Source: Cranoglanis bouderius
Lineage: Eukaryota > Chordata > Actinopteri > Siluriformes > Cranoglanididae
Length of the DNA stretch: 64,000 bases
Assembly: GCA_023630585.1 (NCBI GenBank)
Contig: CM042552.1
Span: 16,564,269-16,628,268 of the forward strand
Direction of reading: 5' to 3'
Both the position numbers and the translations under genes were made by a program. Shown one piece after another: positions 13,004 to 27,671 of the stretch. Below the pieces are notes generated by a model that did not search any database, was not told where the DNA came from, and was given only the letters and a program-made list of their open reading frames with translations. Within the stretch, counting starts at the first letter, position 1. The number at the start of each line of letters is the position of its first letter.

Positions 13004-14750
13004 TGTAACATCTGACGGTATCCAAACTGATTTCTGAATTAACCGGGACTTAACATAAAAAGTCTCAGAGAGTAACCCCGAGAGGCCTTCTGCTACCAGA
13101 TGCCCTCGGAATGCAAAAGGGGGGGAACCTTTTGCACGACCCCCCCCCTTTTCAGACAGACACACACACAGAACTTACACCCACAATAGAGTAACCTTTC
13201 ATGAACCTAACGGGTGTGAACGTCTGGAAAACTTCAAGATTAGGTTCATCAGCAGGGGTCAACTAAAACTCCGACTGAGGGCCTGTAATCTAATCTCTGT
13301 TTACGACCACATGGATTAGCATTGGAGCTGAAAAGGCTCGACGGAAAACGTCCTCCCTAAAGGTCACCCTGAGGTGACCAAAGACCAGTGGGACATTAGA
13401 AGAACACCAGCCCCCTCTTCTGGACATACACACAACTCACGCACACACAGTGAAAATGTCTCTTGAATGTAACATGTAATCATATGTCTAGGATAGTTAT
13501 AATGTATTCATATATGCATGTGTTACGTGTTTAGATAACCTAACTATAGTGATTTTAGATAGTTTAAGCGAGAATCTAATTTTAAGTTGTCTGTAACCAT
13601 GTCTAATGATCCTTCACTGTCCAAGGTATCATAACCTCCTTTAGTTTAATATCAAAATCATTGTTTTGTAATATGCCAATTAATGATGCATACTATAGGA
13701 CAATGGGATGTATCATTCTATGCTTTTCCTCATTTCATTCTAATACAAACCCCGCCTTGACATGCGAACCCGCTCTGGAACAGACAAAAAAAGTTCTCCC
13801 CAAGAACTTTCTCTTCTCTCTGGATTCGCCAGCAGCTCAGAGAGGCGTGTACATTGGCACTATCCATAAAAGACAGCGACACGCATTCCTCTTCACTTTA
13901 CTCTCACTCTCTTCTCTTTTTCTCTTTATCTTTTGACTTCATCTTTAACTTCACCTTTTGGTTTCACTTTTCTCTCACTCTCTCGCAGACTTACTCTCTT
14001 CCACCCTCTTTTTCCGGTACTCCTCCGGACTCTTCTTTGCCTCCTTAAACCACGTGGCAAATATCGCTTTCTTTCTTCTTTCTACTTTGGCAAGACCCAA
14101 CTCCGTTTACCCCGATTCTACCGACACGGAAGATTCAGCAAACTCCTCACTAAATCTACAAACCAAGGACCCTCGTGAACGGCATAAGACTAATGCAAGT
14201 ATAAATTTTAATTGATCTATAGCGGTGTCCTTTTAAGCCAGTGCCCCTGTTGAAGGTGAATTCAATTCATTGCTGATTCTCAAGGTTAAACTGTCGTGTG
14301 TTCTGCCATTCTGTTATTTTCACCATTTTTCCTTTTGTTTCTTTAACTTTCCCTGTATTATTTGTATTTTCCCTGTATTATTTGTTTATACCTAGTTGTG
14401 TATATCAGTAGTTTTACATAATTATTAAAATCCATGGTTATCATGCTGGATCGTCTCTGTTTTTAATCATGGCAAGGTTCACTTTTAATGTTGCTCTTCG
14501 CTACGTGCTGTATTTCTTTTAACTTAGAATAATCTATACTTCGTGGCCAGAAGAATAACTTATTCTTTTAGAGTAATACGAAGATTGCCCTGGTATGTTT
14601 GGTGGACAAACAGATCAAGCTGCTTCGCATTTAATTCTAAATAAGTAAGTCAGTAATTAATATAACATTCCCTGTCATGGTCAATTTATAACTAATCAGA
14701 ACAGGCTTTGATTAGAGATATAGATATATTTCACAAATTTCAGCTAGATT
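13004..14750 (+). mobile_element. LTR copy 1, 3'-truncated
   Basis: It begins TGTAACATCTGACGG and follows the same order of blocks as the ~2 kb LTRs further right: the ACCAGTGGGACATTAGAAGA block, a short CA tract, a GATTTTAGATAG block, a CT-rich block, then GGTATTAAAATCC near 14,425. The 3' part is lost near 14,750, where satellite B begins at ACACTGTGTTTTCTC. It is more diverged than the other copies, notably after 14,440. No internal retroviral sequence follows, so it is a solo or truncated LTR. The 60-90-codon frames inside (13,661-14,215) are not conserved among copies and are not called. Confidence 0.8.
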
Positions 14751-16543
14751 TGCTACACTGTGTTTTCTCATCGGTCCTCTATGTGCATACAAATGGGAGC
14801 GCTTGAGGCGCTCAAAACTCTATACAGTGAATTTCAAGCCTCTACGAGCAAAGGAAACATGTTTTTCTAAAAAACGCATATTTACACTTATGTGACGTAC
14901 TCTACAATAACATATTTCACTTTTTTATAACACAATATAATACTATGATATGCTAGACATGACTCTGACCTAAAATATCACGAAATATGATTCTTTAAAG
15001 TAACATTCATAATGTCATAATAAAGAATGAAAATGTGGAAAAATGTCAAACTTAAAGTGAAGAAAGTCATTTTTCATCAAATGTGTGGTAACGCTGTGTT
15101 TTCTCATCGGTCCTCTATGTGCATAAACATGGGTGCCCTTCAGATGCTCAAAACGCTATACAGCGAATTTCAAGCCTCTACAAGCAAAGAAAACGGGTTT
15201 TTCTAACAAACGCATATTTATGCTTAGGTGACGTACTCTACTATAACATATTTCACTTCTTTATAACATAATATGATACTATGATATGTTAGGCATGTCT
15301 CTGACCTATAATAACATGAAATTTGAGTGTTTACTTTAACATACGTAATATAACAAAAAGATAAAATGTGAAAAAAAAGTCAAACTTAAAGTGAAGAAAG
15401 TCATCTTTCATCAAATGTGTGGTAACTGTGTTTTCTCATCAGTCCTCTATGTGCATTCATATGGGAGCGCTTCAGGCGCTTAAAACACTATACAGCAAAT
15501 TTCAAGCCTTTTCGAGCAATGGAAACGTGTTTTTCAAACAAACGCACATTTACACTTAGGCGACGTACTCTACTATTACATATTTCACTTCTTTATAACA
15601 TAATATAATACTATGGTATGCTAGACAGGACTATGACCTAAAATAACATGAAATATGACTGTTTACAGTAACATACATAATGTCAAAATAAAGTGTGAGA
15701 ATGTGAAAAAAAAGTCAAACTTAAAGTGAAGAAAGTCATTTTTCATCAAATGTGTTTTCTCATCGGTCCTCTATGTGCATACATATGGGAGTGCTTCAGG
15801 AGCTCAAAACGCTATACAGCGAATTTCAACCCTCTGTGAGCAAAGGAAACGTGTCTTTCTAACAAACGCATATTTACACTTACTTGACGTATAACATATT
15901 TCACTTCTTTATAACATAATATGATACAATGATATGTTAGACATGTTGTTGAGCTAAAATAACCCCAAATATGATTGTTTACAGTAGCATACATAATGTC
16001 ATAATAAAGTGTGAAAATGAGAAGAAAAGTCAAACTAAGTGAAGAAAGTCATTTTTCATCAAATGTGTTTTCTCGTCGGTCCTCTATGTGCATACATAAT
16101 GGAGCGCTTCAGACACTCAAAATGCTATACAGCGAATTTCAAGCCACTGCAAGCAAAGGAAACGTTTTTCTAACAAATGCATATTTATACCTAGGTGTCG
16201 TACTGTACTATAGCAAATTTCACTTCTTTATAACATAATATGATACTATGATATGTTAGACATGTCTCTGACCTAAAATAACATGAAATTTGAGTGTTTA
16301 CTGTAACTTACATAATGTCATAATAAAGTGTGAAAATGTGAAAAAAAGTCAAAGTGAATAAAGTCATTTTTTATCAAATGTGTGGTAACACTATGTTTTC
16401 TCATCGGTCCTCTATGTGCATACACATGGGTGCGCTTCAGGCGCTCAAAAAGCTTTATAGCGAATTTCAAGCCTCTGCAGCCAAAAGAAACATGTTTTTC
16501 TAACAAATGCATATTTATACCTAGGTGACGTACTCTACTATTA
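14751..16543 (+). repeat. Satellite B, plus-oriented block 1
   Basis: Between five and six units of about 310-337 bp, counted from the landmark TCTCATCGGTCCTCTATG at 14,766, ~15,102, ~15,434, ~15,759, ~16,069 and ~16,399. Each unit has the order: TCGGTCCTCTATGTGCATA, a GAGCGC-loop-GCGCTC hairpin, CGCTATACAGCG, GAGCAAAGGAAACGTG, CATATTTCACTTCTTTATAA, ACATAATGTCATAATAAAG and AGTCATTTTTCATCAAATG. The units are AT-rich and diverged from each other. Short frames inside recur only because the DNA recurs. Confidence 0.95.
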
Positions 16544-18518
16544 TGTAGTGAATACAAAAGTCAATTACTAGCATTATCCTTTTCCACCAGAATAATGTAA
16601 TGGATCAACTTTAAACATGAAACGAAACAGAAGCGCACACTTGGATTCAACACACCTTTTTAAAGGAGACGAGTTTTAAAGCGTGCCCACGTTATCTACC
16701 AGAATGTGTAGTAACTCGGATGAATCTGCAACGTTTAAAATAATATTCTCCACCAGTTACAATTTATGTAACAAATTAAAAGATGTTTAACACGTTTAAA
16801 TGTATTCTCCAATTTATGTAAGGAATTAGCTCAAATGGCGTGAAATATATCTATATATCAACGCGTGTTGTGACCAGTTATAAATATACATCAGCAATGA
16901 AAGGGAATTCATGTAGGTGCACATATACATATAGATAATTAACTACAACGGATTATAATTAATTATGACTATGTATATGGCCTAGATCAGCTTTATGAAC
17001 TCTAAAGAGGGAGTTTATCCTTCTGGCCAGGAAGGATTAACTCACGAAGTTTGTTATTAAAGATTAGAGCGGGTAATGAGATCTTATGCAGTATTTAATG
17101 GACTCATCACGTGACCAAAAACAGAGAAAATCAAGCGTGGGATAATAGATTTTAATAGCTATATGTGACTATGGATACACCCGATTAACTCTAAGCAAAA
17201 CATACATATATACACATCTATATACAGGGAGAGAAAAGGGATAAAGAGAAAGTAATGAAAGAAAGGGAAGCAGACAAAAACACAACTATTTAGCCTTTTT
17301 CAGAACCAGCACGAACTGAATTCTCCTGTAACACAGGGGTCCAATCTTAAACGCAGATATAGATCATTAACTATACTTGCATAGCCTCAAGGTTGAGAGT
17401 TCGCTGGTTCGTTGTTGTTTGGAAAGGCGTGAGCCCGGAGGTAGTTGTATCTTGTGTCCGGGAGAGAGAGATCCTGGCTTCCTCTTCCCGGGGAACCTGG
17501 CCCCAGGGGAGAGAAATCGGAAGAAGTGAAGTTGAGAAGTGAAGTCCAATTCTAACTGTCTCTAACTGTAACTTGGAGCATCGTGTTGTTTTAAAGACAA
17601 CACCAACGCACACGCCTCTTTGGGCTATGGGCCAATCAGGAAGTTGGGTTTGCATGTCCGGATGAACTCTCTTTGTCTGTTCTCGGACCCTAATTTAAAT
17701 GTCCAGGGAGGAGCTGGCTTATACCGTGTTATAAATGAAATTAAGAGAAGACATGAAATGATGTATCCCATTGCAATATGATATGCATAATCAATCCAGG
17801 TATCTCAAGACGATTAACTACATACCAAATTCGATGGATTTGTAAAGAATATTACAAATAAAACCTGGTTACAGACATTTAAAATTATATGCTAGATTAG
17901 AACTATCTAAAGTCATTAAGGTTAGTTAAACACACAATATATGTAAACAAAATAACATCACACTATTGAGACATGGAATAAGTACATATAATTACACATT
18001 ACATTGAAGAGAGAGAGATTTCTCCATTGTCTGTGTAAGGTAAGCGTGGGTGTATGTGTGTGTGTGTGTGTATGTGTGTGTGTGTACACGCGTGCGCATG
18101 TGTGTGTCCAGAAGAGGGGGCTGACGTTCTTCTAATGTCCCACCGGTCCTTGGTCACCTCAGGGTGACCTTAGGGAGGACATTTCTCCTCTGGCCTGCTG
18201 ATTCTGAGGCTAAATCTATATGGTCGTAAACCGAGATTAGATCAAAGGTTTACAGGACCTTGCTCGGAGTTTTGGTGGATCCCTGCTAATCTAATCATGC
18301 TAACTAATCATGAAGTTTCCCAGATGTTCAGTCATCAAAGGTTTATTTTATTGCGGGGGTAAGTCCTGTGTGGGTCCCAGAGAGACTTTTTGCATTCCAA
18401 AGGGCATCTGGCCGCAGGAGGCCTCTCGGGGTTATTCTAGGTCGCCTGAGTGGTGAAACTTTCTATGTTTCGTTTGGGTTAATTTAGAATATCAGTTTGG
18501 GCATAGTCATACGCTACA
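16544..18518 (-). mobile_element. Solo LTR copy 2, complete, 4-bp target duplication
   Basis: Both ends are intact: read on the minus strand it starts TGTAGCGTATGAC and ends TTTGTATTCACTACA, giving TG...CA termini with inverted TGTAG/CTACA ends. ATTA at 16,540-16,543 is repeated at 18,519-18,522, and removing the LTR restores the satellite B sequence ctactattacatatttcac. The element is 1,975 bp with no internal region, so it is a solo LTR. A 4-bp duplication fits endogenous retroviruses of the gamma/epsilon kind and some Ty3 elements (family knowledge). A GT-rich microsatellite lies at about 18,051-18,106. Confidence 0.93.
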
Positions 18519-19539
18519 ATTACATATTTCACTTCTTTATAACATAATATGATACTATGGTATGCTAGACAAGACTATGACCTAAAATAACATGAAATGT
18601 GACTGTTTACAGTAACATACATAATTTCATAATAAAGTGTGAAAATGTGAAAAAAAGTCAAACAAAGTGAAGAAAGTTATTTTTCATCAAATGTGTTTTC
18701 TCGTCGGTCCTCTATGTGCATACATAATGGAGCGCTTCAGGCACTCAAAACGCTATAAAGAGAATTTCAAGCGACTTCGAGCAAAGGAAACATGTTTTTC
18801 TAACAAACGCATATTTATACTTAGGTGACATTGTCTACTATAACATACTTCACTTCTTTATACCATGATATGATACTATGATATGTTAGACATGTCTCTG
18901 ACCTAAAATAACATGAAATTTGAGTGTTTACTGTAACAAACATAAAGTCATAAAGTGTGAAAATGAGAAAAAAAAGTCAAACTTAAAGTGAAGAAAGCCA
19001 TTTTTCTTCAAATGTGTGGTAACACTGCGTTTTCTCATCGGTCCTCTATGTGCATACACATGGGAGCGCTTCAGGCGCTCAAAGCGCAATACAGGGAATT
19101 TCAAGCCTCTGTGAGCAATGGAAATGTGTTTTTCTAACAAACGCATATTTACACTTAGGCGGCGTTACTCTACTGTAACATATTTCACTTCTTTATAACA
19201 TAATATGATACTATGATATGCTAGACATGTCACTGAGCTAAAATAACCCCAAATATGATTGTTTACAGTAACATACATAATGTCATAATAAAGTGTGAAA
19301 ATGTGAAAAAAAGTCAAACTTAAAGTGAAGAAAGTCATTTTTAATCAAATGTGTTTTCTTCATCAGTCCTCTATATGCATACACATGGGAGCGCTTCAGG
19401 CGCTCAAAATGCAATACAGCAAATTTCAAGCCTCTGTTAGCAATGGAAACATGTTTTTCTAACAAACACATATTTACACTTAGGTGATGTACTCTATTGT
19501 AACATATTTCACTTCTTTTGTAACATAATATGATACTAT
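18519..19539 (+). repeat. Satellite B, plus-oriented block 2
   Basis: About three units, with landmarks near 18,699, 19,031 and 19,358. The first is cut by LTR copy 2; its sequence continues that of the unit interrupted at 16,543. The block ends at GATACTAT, where LTR copy 3 begins. Confidence 0.93.
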
Positions 19540-19697
19540 TGTTACGTCTGAACGTATCAAACTTATTTCTGAATCAGCCTGGATCTAGCAAAGGAGTTTC
19601 TCTGTGTCTTTGAGCCATGAATCCCTTATCTAACCTCTTGGCCAGATACCATCAGAATGCGTCAGAGAACACGACCCCCCCCCCCCCCCCCCCTTTA

Positions 19698-19735
<38 letters not shown>

Positions 19736-20757
19736 GACACACACAATGACAAATCTCTTTTGAATGTAACGTAATTATTCGATGTCCAAATAGTGTGATG
19801 TTTTCTTGTTTGCAAGAAAATTCTGTGTTTATGTAATGCAACTATAATGATTTTAGATAGCTTAAGGTAGGATATTATTTTAAATGTCGGTAACCATGTT
19901 TTACCTGTAATAATTCTTTATGAGTCCATCGAATTTGGTATGTGGTTAATCATCTCGAGATACCCTGATTGATTATGCATATCATATTGCAATGAGATAC
20001 ATTATTTCATGCTTTCTCTTAATCGCATACATAATACAGTATAAACCGACTCCTCCCTGGACATGCAAATCCAGGTCTGAGACCAGACAAAGAGAGTTCA
20101 TCCCGCCAACAAATCCAACATCCTGATTGGCCAATAGCCCAAAGTGGCGTGTGCGTTGGTGTTGTCTTTAAAACAACACCACACTTTGGAAACTTCTCTT
20201 CACTTACTCTTCATGTTCACTTACTTCAACTTCAATTCTACCCTCTTCCGGTTTCTCTCCCCCGGGGCCAGGTGCCCCGGGAAGAGGAAGCCAGGATCTC
20301 TCTCTCCCGGACAAAAAGATGCAACTGCCTCACGGCCCACGCCTTTTCAAATGGCACGACGAACCAGCGAACTTTCAGACCGAAGCCATGCAAGTATAGT
20401 TAATGGATCTACATCTGCGTTTAAGATTGTACCCCTGTTTACAGGAGATTTAAGTTTGTTGCTGGTTTTGAAAAAGGCTAATTAATTGTTGTTTTTGTCT
20501 GTTACCTTTTTATTTCATTACTTTCTCTCTATACCTTTTCTTTCCTTGTAATAGATGTATATTTTGCTTAGAGTTAGTCGTGTGTATCCATAGTTACACC
20601 TAGGTATTAAAATCGGTATAAAATTGGTTAGTCTTTCCTGGACAGAAGGATAAACTCCCTCTTTAGAGTTCATAATTCCAAACTAGACTACAGCTAATCC
20701 TAAGAGCTGATCTAGACCACATACATAGTCATAATTAATTATAATCTGTTGTAGTTG
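19540..20757 (+). mobile_element. LTR copy 3, 3'-truncated
   Basis: It starts TGTTACGTCTGAACG directly after satellite B GATACTAT. It contains a C/CA tract at ~19,674-19,732, an octamer/CCAAT/TATA-like promoter cluster, and a polyadenylation-type ATTAAA at 20,606-20,611. It ends at ...CTGTTGTAGTTG, lacking the last ~500 bp seen in complete copies, and passes straight into satellite B at ACAGTAAAATACATAATG. The same 3' junction occurs at about 24,836 in copy 4. The open frame at 20,144 starts with GTG, not ATG, and is not called a gene. Confidence 0.88.
20063..20173 (+). promoter_or_regulatory. LTR promoter cluster: octamer, CCAAT, TATA-like
   Basis: Within 111 bp lie ATGCAAAT (20,063-20,070, the Oct-factor octamer), ATTGGCCAAT (20,126-20,135, overlapping CCAAT boxes in both orientations) and TTTAAAA (20,167-20,173) about 30 bp further on, a plausible TATA position. 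An ATTAAA signal follows ~430 bp downstream. The order repeats in copies 4 and 7; the octamer is also exact on the minus strand in copy 5 (~23,053) but reads ATGCAAAC in copies 2 and 6. Function is inferred from motif order only. Confidence 0.5.
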
Positions 20758-21428
20758 ACAGTAAAATACATAATGTCATAATACGTAATGTCATAAAGTG
20801 TGAAAATGTGAAAAAAAGTCAAACTTAAAGTGAAGAAAGTCATTTTTTTTCAAATGTGTGGTAACAGTGTGTTTCCTCATCGGTCCTCTAGGTGCATACA
20901 CATGGGACCGCTTCAGGCGGTCTAAACGCAATACAGCGAATTTCAAGCCTCTGTGAGCAATGGAAATGAGTCTTTCTAACAAACGCATATTTATACTTAG
21001 GTGACGTTTAACATATTTCACTTCCTTATAAGACAATATGATGCTATGATATGTTAGACATGTCGTTGAGCTAAAATAACCCCAAATAAGATTGTTTACA
21101 GTAACATACATAATGTCATAAAAAAATGTGCATATGTGAAAAAAAGTAAAACTTAAAGTGAAGAAAGTCATTTTTCATCAAATGTGTTTTCTCGTCGGTC
21201 CTATATATGCATGCTGCCCTATGCGCCACTGGGCATTTTGGGCAGTAATCTAATCTAATCCTCTATGTGCATGCACATGGGAGCGCTTCAGGCGCTCAAA
21301 CCCTATACAGCGAATTTCAAGACTCTGTTAGAAAAACATGTTTCCATTGCTGACAAACACATATGTACACTTAGGTATTGTACTCTACTGTAACATATTT
21401 CACTACTTTATAACATTATATGATTCTA
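20758..21428 (+). repeat. Satellite B, plus-oriented block 3
   Basis: About two units. The first carries the hairpin variant GACCGC-TTCAG-GCGGTC at 20,906-20,922. A short foreign stretch at about 21,208-21,262, containing CTGCCC...GGGCAG, interrupts the next unit and is followed by a second partial start (CCTCTATGTGCATGC). Confidence 0.9.
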
Positions 21429-21577
21429 TTGTAACGTCTGAACGTATCAAACTTATTTCTGAATCAGCTTGGATCTAGCAAAGAAGTTTCTCTGTGTCTT
21501 TGGGCCATGAATCCTTAACTAAACTCTTGGCCAGATACCATCGGAATGTGTCAGAGGACATGACCCCCACCTCTTCA

Positions 21578-21659
<82 letters not shown>

Positions 21660-21669
21660 GCACAGAAAT

Positions 21670-21703
<34 letters not shown>

Positions 21704-23450
21704 GAAAAATCTCTTTTGAATGTAACGTAATTATGCAATGTCCAAATAGTGTGATGTTTTCTTGTTTGCATATATTGTGTGTTTATGTAACGCAACTATA
21801 ATGATTTTAGATAGCTTAAGGTAGGATATTATTTTAAATGTTGGTAACCATGTTTTACCTGTAATATTCTTTATGAGTCCAATTTGGTATGTGGTGTAAC
21901 GAATCCAAAAGCATTACTAGCATTATTCTTTTCCACCAGTATAATGAAATGGATCAACTTTAAACATGAAAAACGAAAAAGATTCGCACGCTTAGATTCA
22001 AAGCACCTTTTTAAAGGAGACGAGTCTTAAAGTGTGCCTGCATTATCTACCAGAATGTGTAGTAACTCGGATGAATCTGCAACGTTTAGAAATATTCTCC
22101 ACCAGTTCCAATTCATGTTACAAATTAAAAGATGTTTACACGTTTAAATGTATTCTCCAATTTATATAAGGAATTAGCGCGACTGGCGTGAAATATATCT
22201 ATATATCTAATCAACGCATGTTGTGACCAGTTATACATCAGCCATGGAAAGGAATTCATGTATGTGCACATATACATATAGATAATTAACTACAATGGAT
22301 TATAATTAATTATGACTATGTATGTGGTCTAGATCAGTTTTTAGGATTAGCTGTAGTCTAGTTTAGATTTATGAACTCTAAAGAGTGAGTTTATCCTTCT
22401 GGTCAGGAAGAATTAACCACGAAGTTTGTTATTAAAGATTAGAATGGGTAACAAGATCACAGCGTTTAATGGACTCATCACGTGACAAAACAGAGAAAAT
22501 CAAGCATGGGATAATAGATTTTAATAGCTAGATGTAGCTATGGATACACACAACTAACTCTAAGCAGAACATGCATATGTACATCTATATACAATTAAAG
22601 AAAAGGGATAGAGAGAAAGAAATGAAATAAGAGGGAGTGACAGACAAAACACAACTAATTAGCCTTTTTCAAAAACCAGCATGAACTTAATTCTCCTGTA
22701 ACACAGGGGTACAATCTTAAATGCAGATATAGGTTCATTAACTATACTTGCATAGCCTCAGGTATAAAAGTTTGCGTGAGGTCGTGTAGAGTTCGCTGGT
22801 TCGTTGCGCCGTTTGAAAAGGCGTGAGCTTTGAGGTAGTTGCATCTTTTGTCCGGGAGAGAGAGAGATGCTGGTTTCCTCTTCCCGGGACACGTGGCCCC
22901 AGGGGAGAGAGAAACCGGAAGAGTGCAGGAGTGAAGTTTTAGAGAGACGAAGAGAAGACTAAGAGTGGCTTTGAAGAAGAGCGTGGTGTTGTTTTAAAAA
23001 CAACACCAACACACATGCCTCTTTAGGCTATGGGCCAATCAGGAAGTTTAATTTGCATGTCTGGATGAACTCTCTTTGTCTGGTCTCGGACCATAATTTA
23101 AATGTCCAGGGAGGAGCTGGTTTATACTGTTTAATATAGGAAATTAAGAGAAAACATGAAATAATGCATCCCATATGATATGCATAATCAATCCGGGTAT
23201 CTCGAGACGATTAACTACATACCAAATTCGATGGACTTGTAAAGAATATTACGAATAAAACTTGGTTACAGACATTTAAAATTATATGCTAAATTAAAAC
23301 TATCTAAAATCATTAAGGTTAGTTACATTAACACACAATATATGTAAACAAGATAACATCACACTATTTAGGCATCGAATAATTACATATAATTACACGT
23401 TACATTGAAAAGAGAGATATTTCTCCATTGTGTGTGTAAGGTAAGCTTGT

Positions 23451-23507
<57 letters not shown>

Positions 23508-24836
23508 TGCGCGTGTGTTTGTCCAGAAGAGGGGGCTGGCGTTCTTCTAATGTCCCACCAGTCCATGGTCACCTCAGGGTGACCTTTACGGAGGAGATTT
23601 TCTCCTCTGGCCTTGCGACGTTGAGGCTAATCCATGTGGTTGTAAACAGAGATTAGATCAGAGATTTACAGGCCCTTGGTCGGAGTTTTGGTGGACCCCT
23701 GCTGTCAAACTAATCGTGTAGTTTCCCAGACGTTCAGTCATCAAAGGTTTCTTTTATTGCAGGGGAAAGTCCTGTGTGGGTTCCAAAGAGTGTTTTGAAT
23801 ACCAAAGGGCATCTGGCTGCAGGAGGCCTCTCGGGGTTACTCTCGGTCACCTGAGTGACGAAATTTTCTATGTTCCGTCTGGGTTAATTCAGAAATCAGT
23901 TTGGGCACCATCATATGCTACAGTGTTTAATCGTTTCGAGATACCCTGATTGATTATGCATATCTTATTACAATGGGATACATCATTTCATGCCTTCTCT
24001 TAATCGCATACATAATACAGTATAAACCGGCTCCTCCCTGGACATGCAAATCCAGGTCTGAGACCAGAAAAAGACAGTTCATCGCGCCAACAAACCCAAC
24101 ATCCTGACTGGCCAATAGCCAAAAGTGGCGTGTGCGTTGGTGTTGTCTTTAAAACAACACCACGCTTTGGAAACTTCTCTTCACTTACTCTTCAGCTTCA
24201 CTTACTTCAACTTCACTTCTACCCTCTTCCGGTTTCTCTCCTCCGGGGCAGGTGCCCTGGGAAGAGGAAGCCAGGATCTCTCTCTCCCGGACAAAAAGAT
24301 GCAACTGCCTCACGGCCCACGCCTTTTCAAACGGCACGACGAACCAGCGAACTTTCAGACCGAAAACATCCAAGTATAGTTAATGGATCTATAACTGCAT
24401 TTAAGATTGTACCCCTGTTTACAGGAGATTTAAGTTCGTTGCTGGTTTTTAAAAAAGGCTAATTAATTGTTGTTTTTGTCTGCTACCCTTTTATTTCATT
24501 ACTTTCTCTCTATACCTTTTCTTTCCTTGTAATAGATGTACATATGTATGTTTTGCTTAGAGTTAGTCATGTGTATCCATAGTTACACCTAGGTATTAAA
24601 ATCTATTATCCCACGCTTGATTGTCTGTTTTTGGTCATGTGATAGAGTCAATTCTACACTGCATAAGGTCTCGTTACCCGTTCTAATTTTAATAACAAAA
24701 TTCTTTGGTTAGTCTTTCCTGGACAGAAGGACAAACTCCCTCTTTAGAGTTCATAATTCCAAACTAGACTACAGCTAATCCTAAAAGCTGATCTAGACCA
24801 CATACATAGTCATAATTAATTAAAATCTGTTGTAGT
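21429..24836 (+). mobile_element. LTR copy 4, interrupted by a nested LTR
   Basis: The left part is 21,429-21,894, from TGTAACGTCTGAACG to ...GGTATGTGG. The right part is 23,923-24,836, from GTGTTTAATCG to the truncated end ...GTTGTAGTTG. Joined, the two parts follow the order of copy 3 across the break. A long CA/TG microsatellite (~21,580-21,700, broken by AAAGCACAGAAATCT) sits at the usual LTR position. Its 5' flank is the same satellite B position as copies 3 and 7, and its 3' truncation matches copy 3. Confidence 0.9.
21895..23922 (-). mobile_element. Solo LTR copy 5, nested in copy 4
   Basis: Complete 2,028-bp LTR on the minus strand, from ...CATATGCTACA (its TGTAGC start) to TGTAACGAATCC on the plus strand (its end). 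Flanks are GTGG at 21,891-21,894 and GTGT at 23,923-23,926, a 4-bp target duplication with one change; excision restores the host LTR sequence tatgtggttaat. It has a 50-bp-scale GT tract at ~23,456-23,504. There is no internal region. It must be younger than copy 4. Confidence 0.92.
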
Positions 24837-25148
24837 TGACAGTAACATACATAATGTCATAATACATAATTGCATAATAAAGTGTGAAAATGTGAAAAAA
24901 AAGTCAAACTTAAAGTGAAGAAAGCCATTTTTCATCAAATGTGTGGTAAAACTGCTTTGTCTCATCAGTCCTCTATGTGATACACATGGGTGCGCTTCAG
25001 GAGCCCAAAACACTACACAGCCAATTTCAAGCCTCTGCGAGCAAAGGAAACGTGTCTTTCTAACAAACGCATGTTTATACTTAGGTGACGTTTAACATAT
25101 TTCACTTCCTTATAAGATAATATGATACTTTGATATGTTAGACATGTC
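24837..25148 (+). repeat. Satellite B, single unit between LTRs
   Basis: One unit with the standard order, cut at GACATGTC by LTR copy 6 and resumed at 27,177 with GTTGAGCTAAAATAACCCC after the duplicated TGTC. Confidence 0.9.
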
Positions 25149-27176
<2,028 letters not shown>

Positions 27177-27485
27177 TGTCGTTGAGCTAAAATAACCCCA
27201 AATATGATTGTTTACAGTAACATACATAATGTCATAATAAAGTGTGCAAATGTGAAAAGAAGTCAAACTTAAGGTGAAAAAGTAATTTTTCATCAAATGT
27301 GTTTTCTTGTCGGTCCTCTATGTGCATACACATGGGAGAGCTTCAGGCGCTCAAAACGCTATACAGCGATTTTCAAGCCTCTGTGAGCAATGGAAACGTG
27401 GTTTTCTAACAAACACATATTTACACTTAGGTGATGTACTCTACTGTAACATATTTCACTTCTTTATAACATAATATGATACTAT
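27177..27485 (+). repeat. Satellite B, single unit between LTRs
   Basis: It continues the unit interrupted at 25,148 and ends at GATACTAT before LTR copy 7. The hairpin here reads GAGAGC-TTCAG-GCGCTC, a one-base mismatch. Confidence 0.9.
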
Positions 27486-27609
27486 TGTAACGTGTGAACG
27501 TATCAAACTGATTTCTGAATCAGCCTGGATCTAGCAAAGGAGTTTCTCTGTGTCTTTGAGCCATAAATCCTTATCTAACCTCTTGGCCAGATACCATCGG
27601 AATGCGGCA

Positions 27610-27671
<62 letters not shown>

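Noticed and set aside
20144..20485. 113-codon frame recurring in LTR copies 3, 4 and 7
   Set aside because: It begins with GTG, ends differently in each copy, is absent from copy 1 and lies in the likely R region of the LTR.
21475..21795. Cysteine/valine and threonine/histidine repeat ORFs over CA/GT tracts (also 26,572-26,836, 45,178-45,518, 49,648-50,292)
   Set aside because: Translation of dinucleotide repeats.
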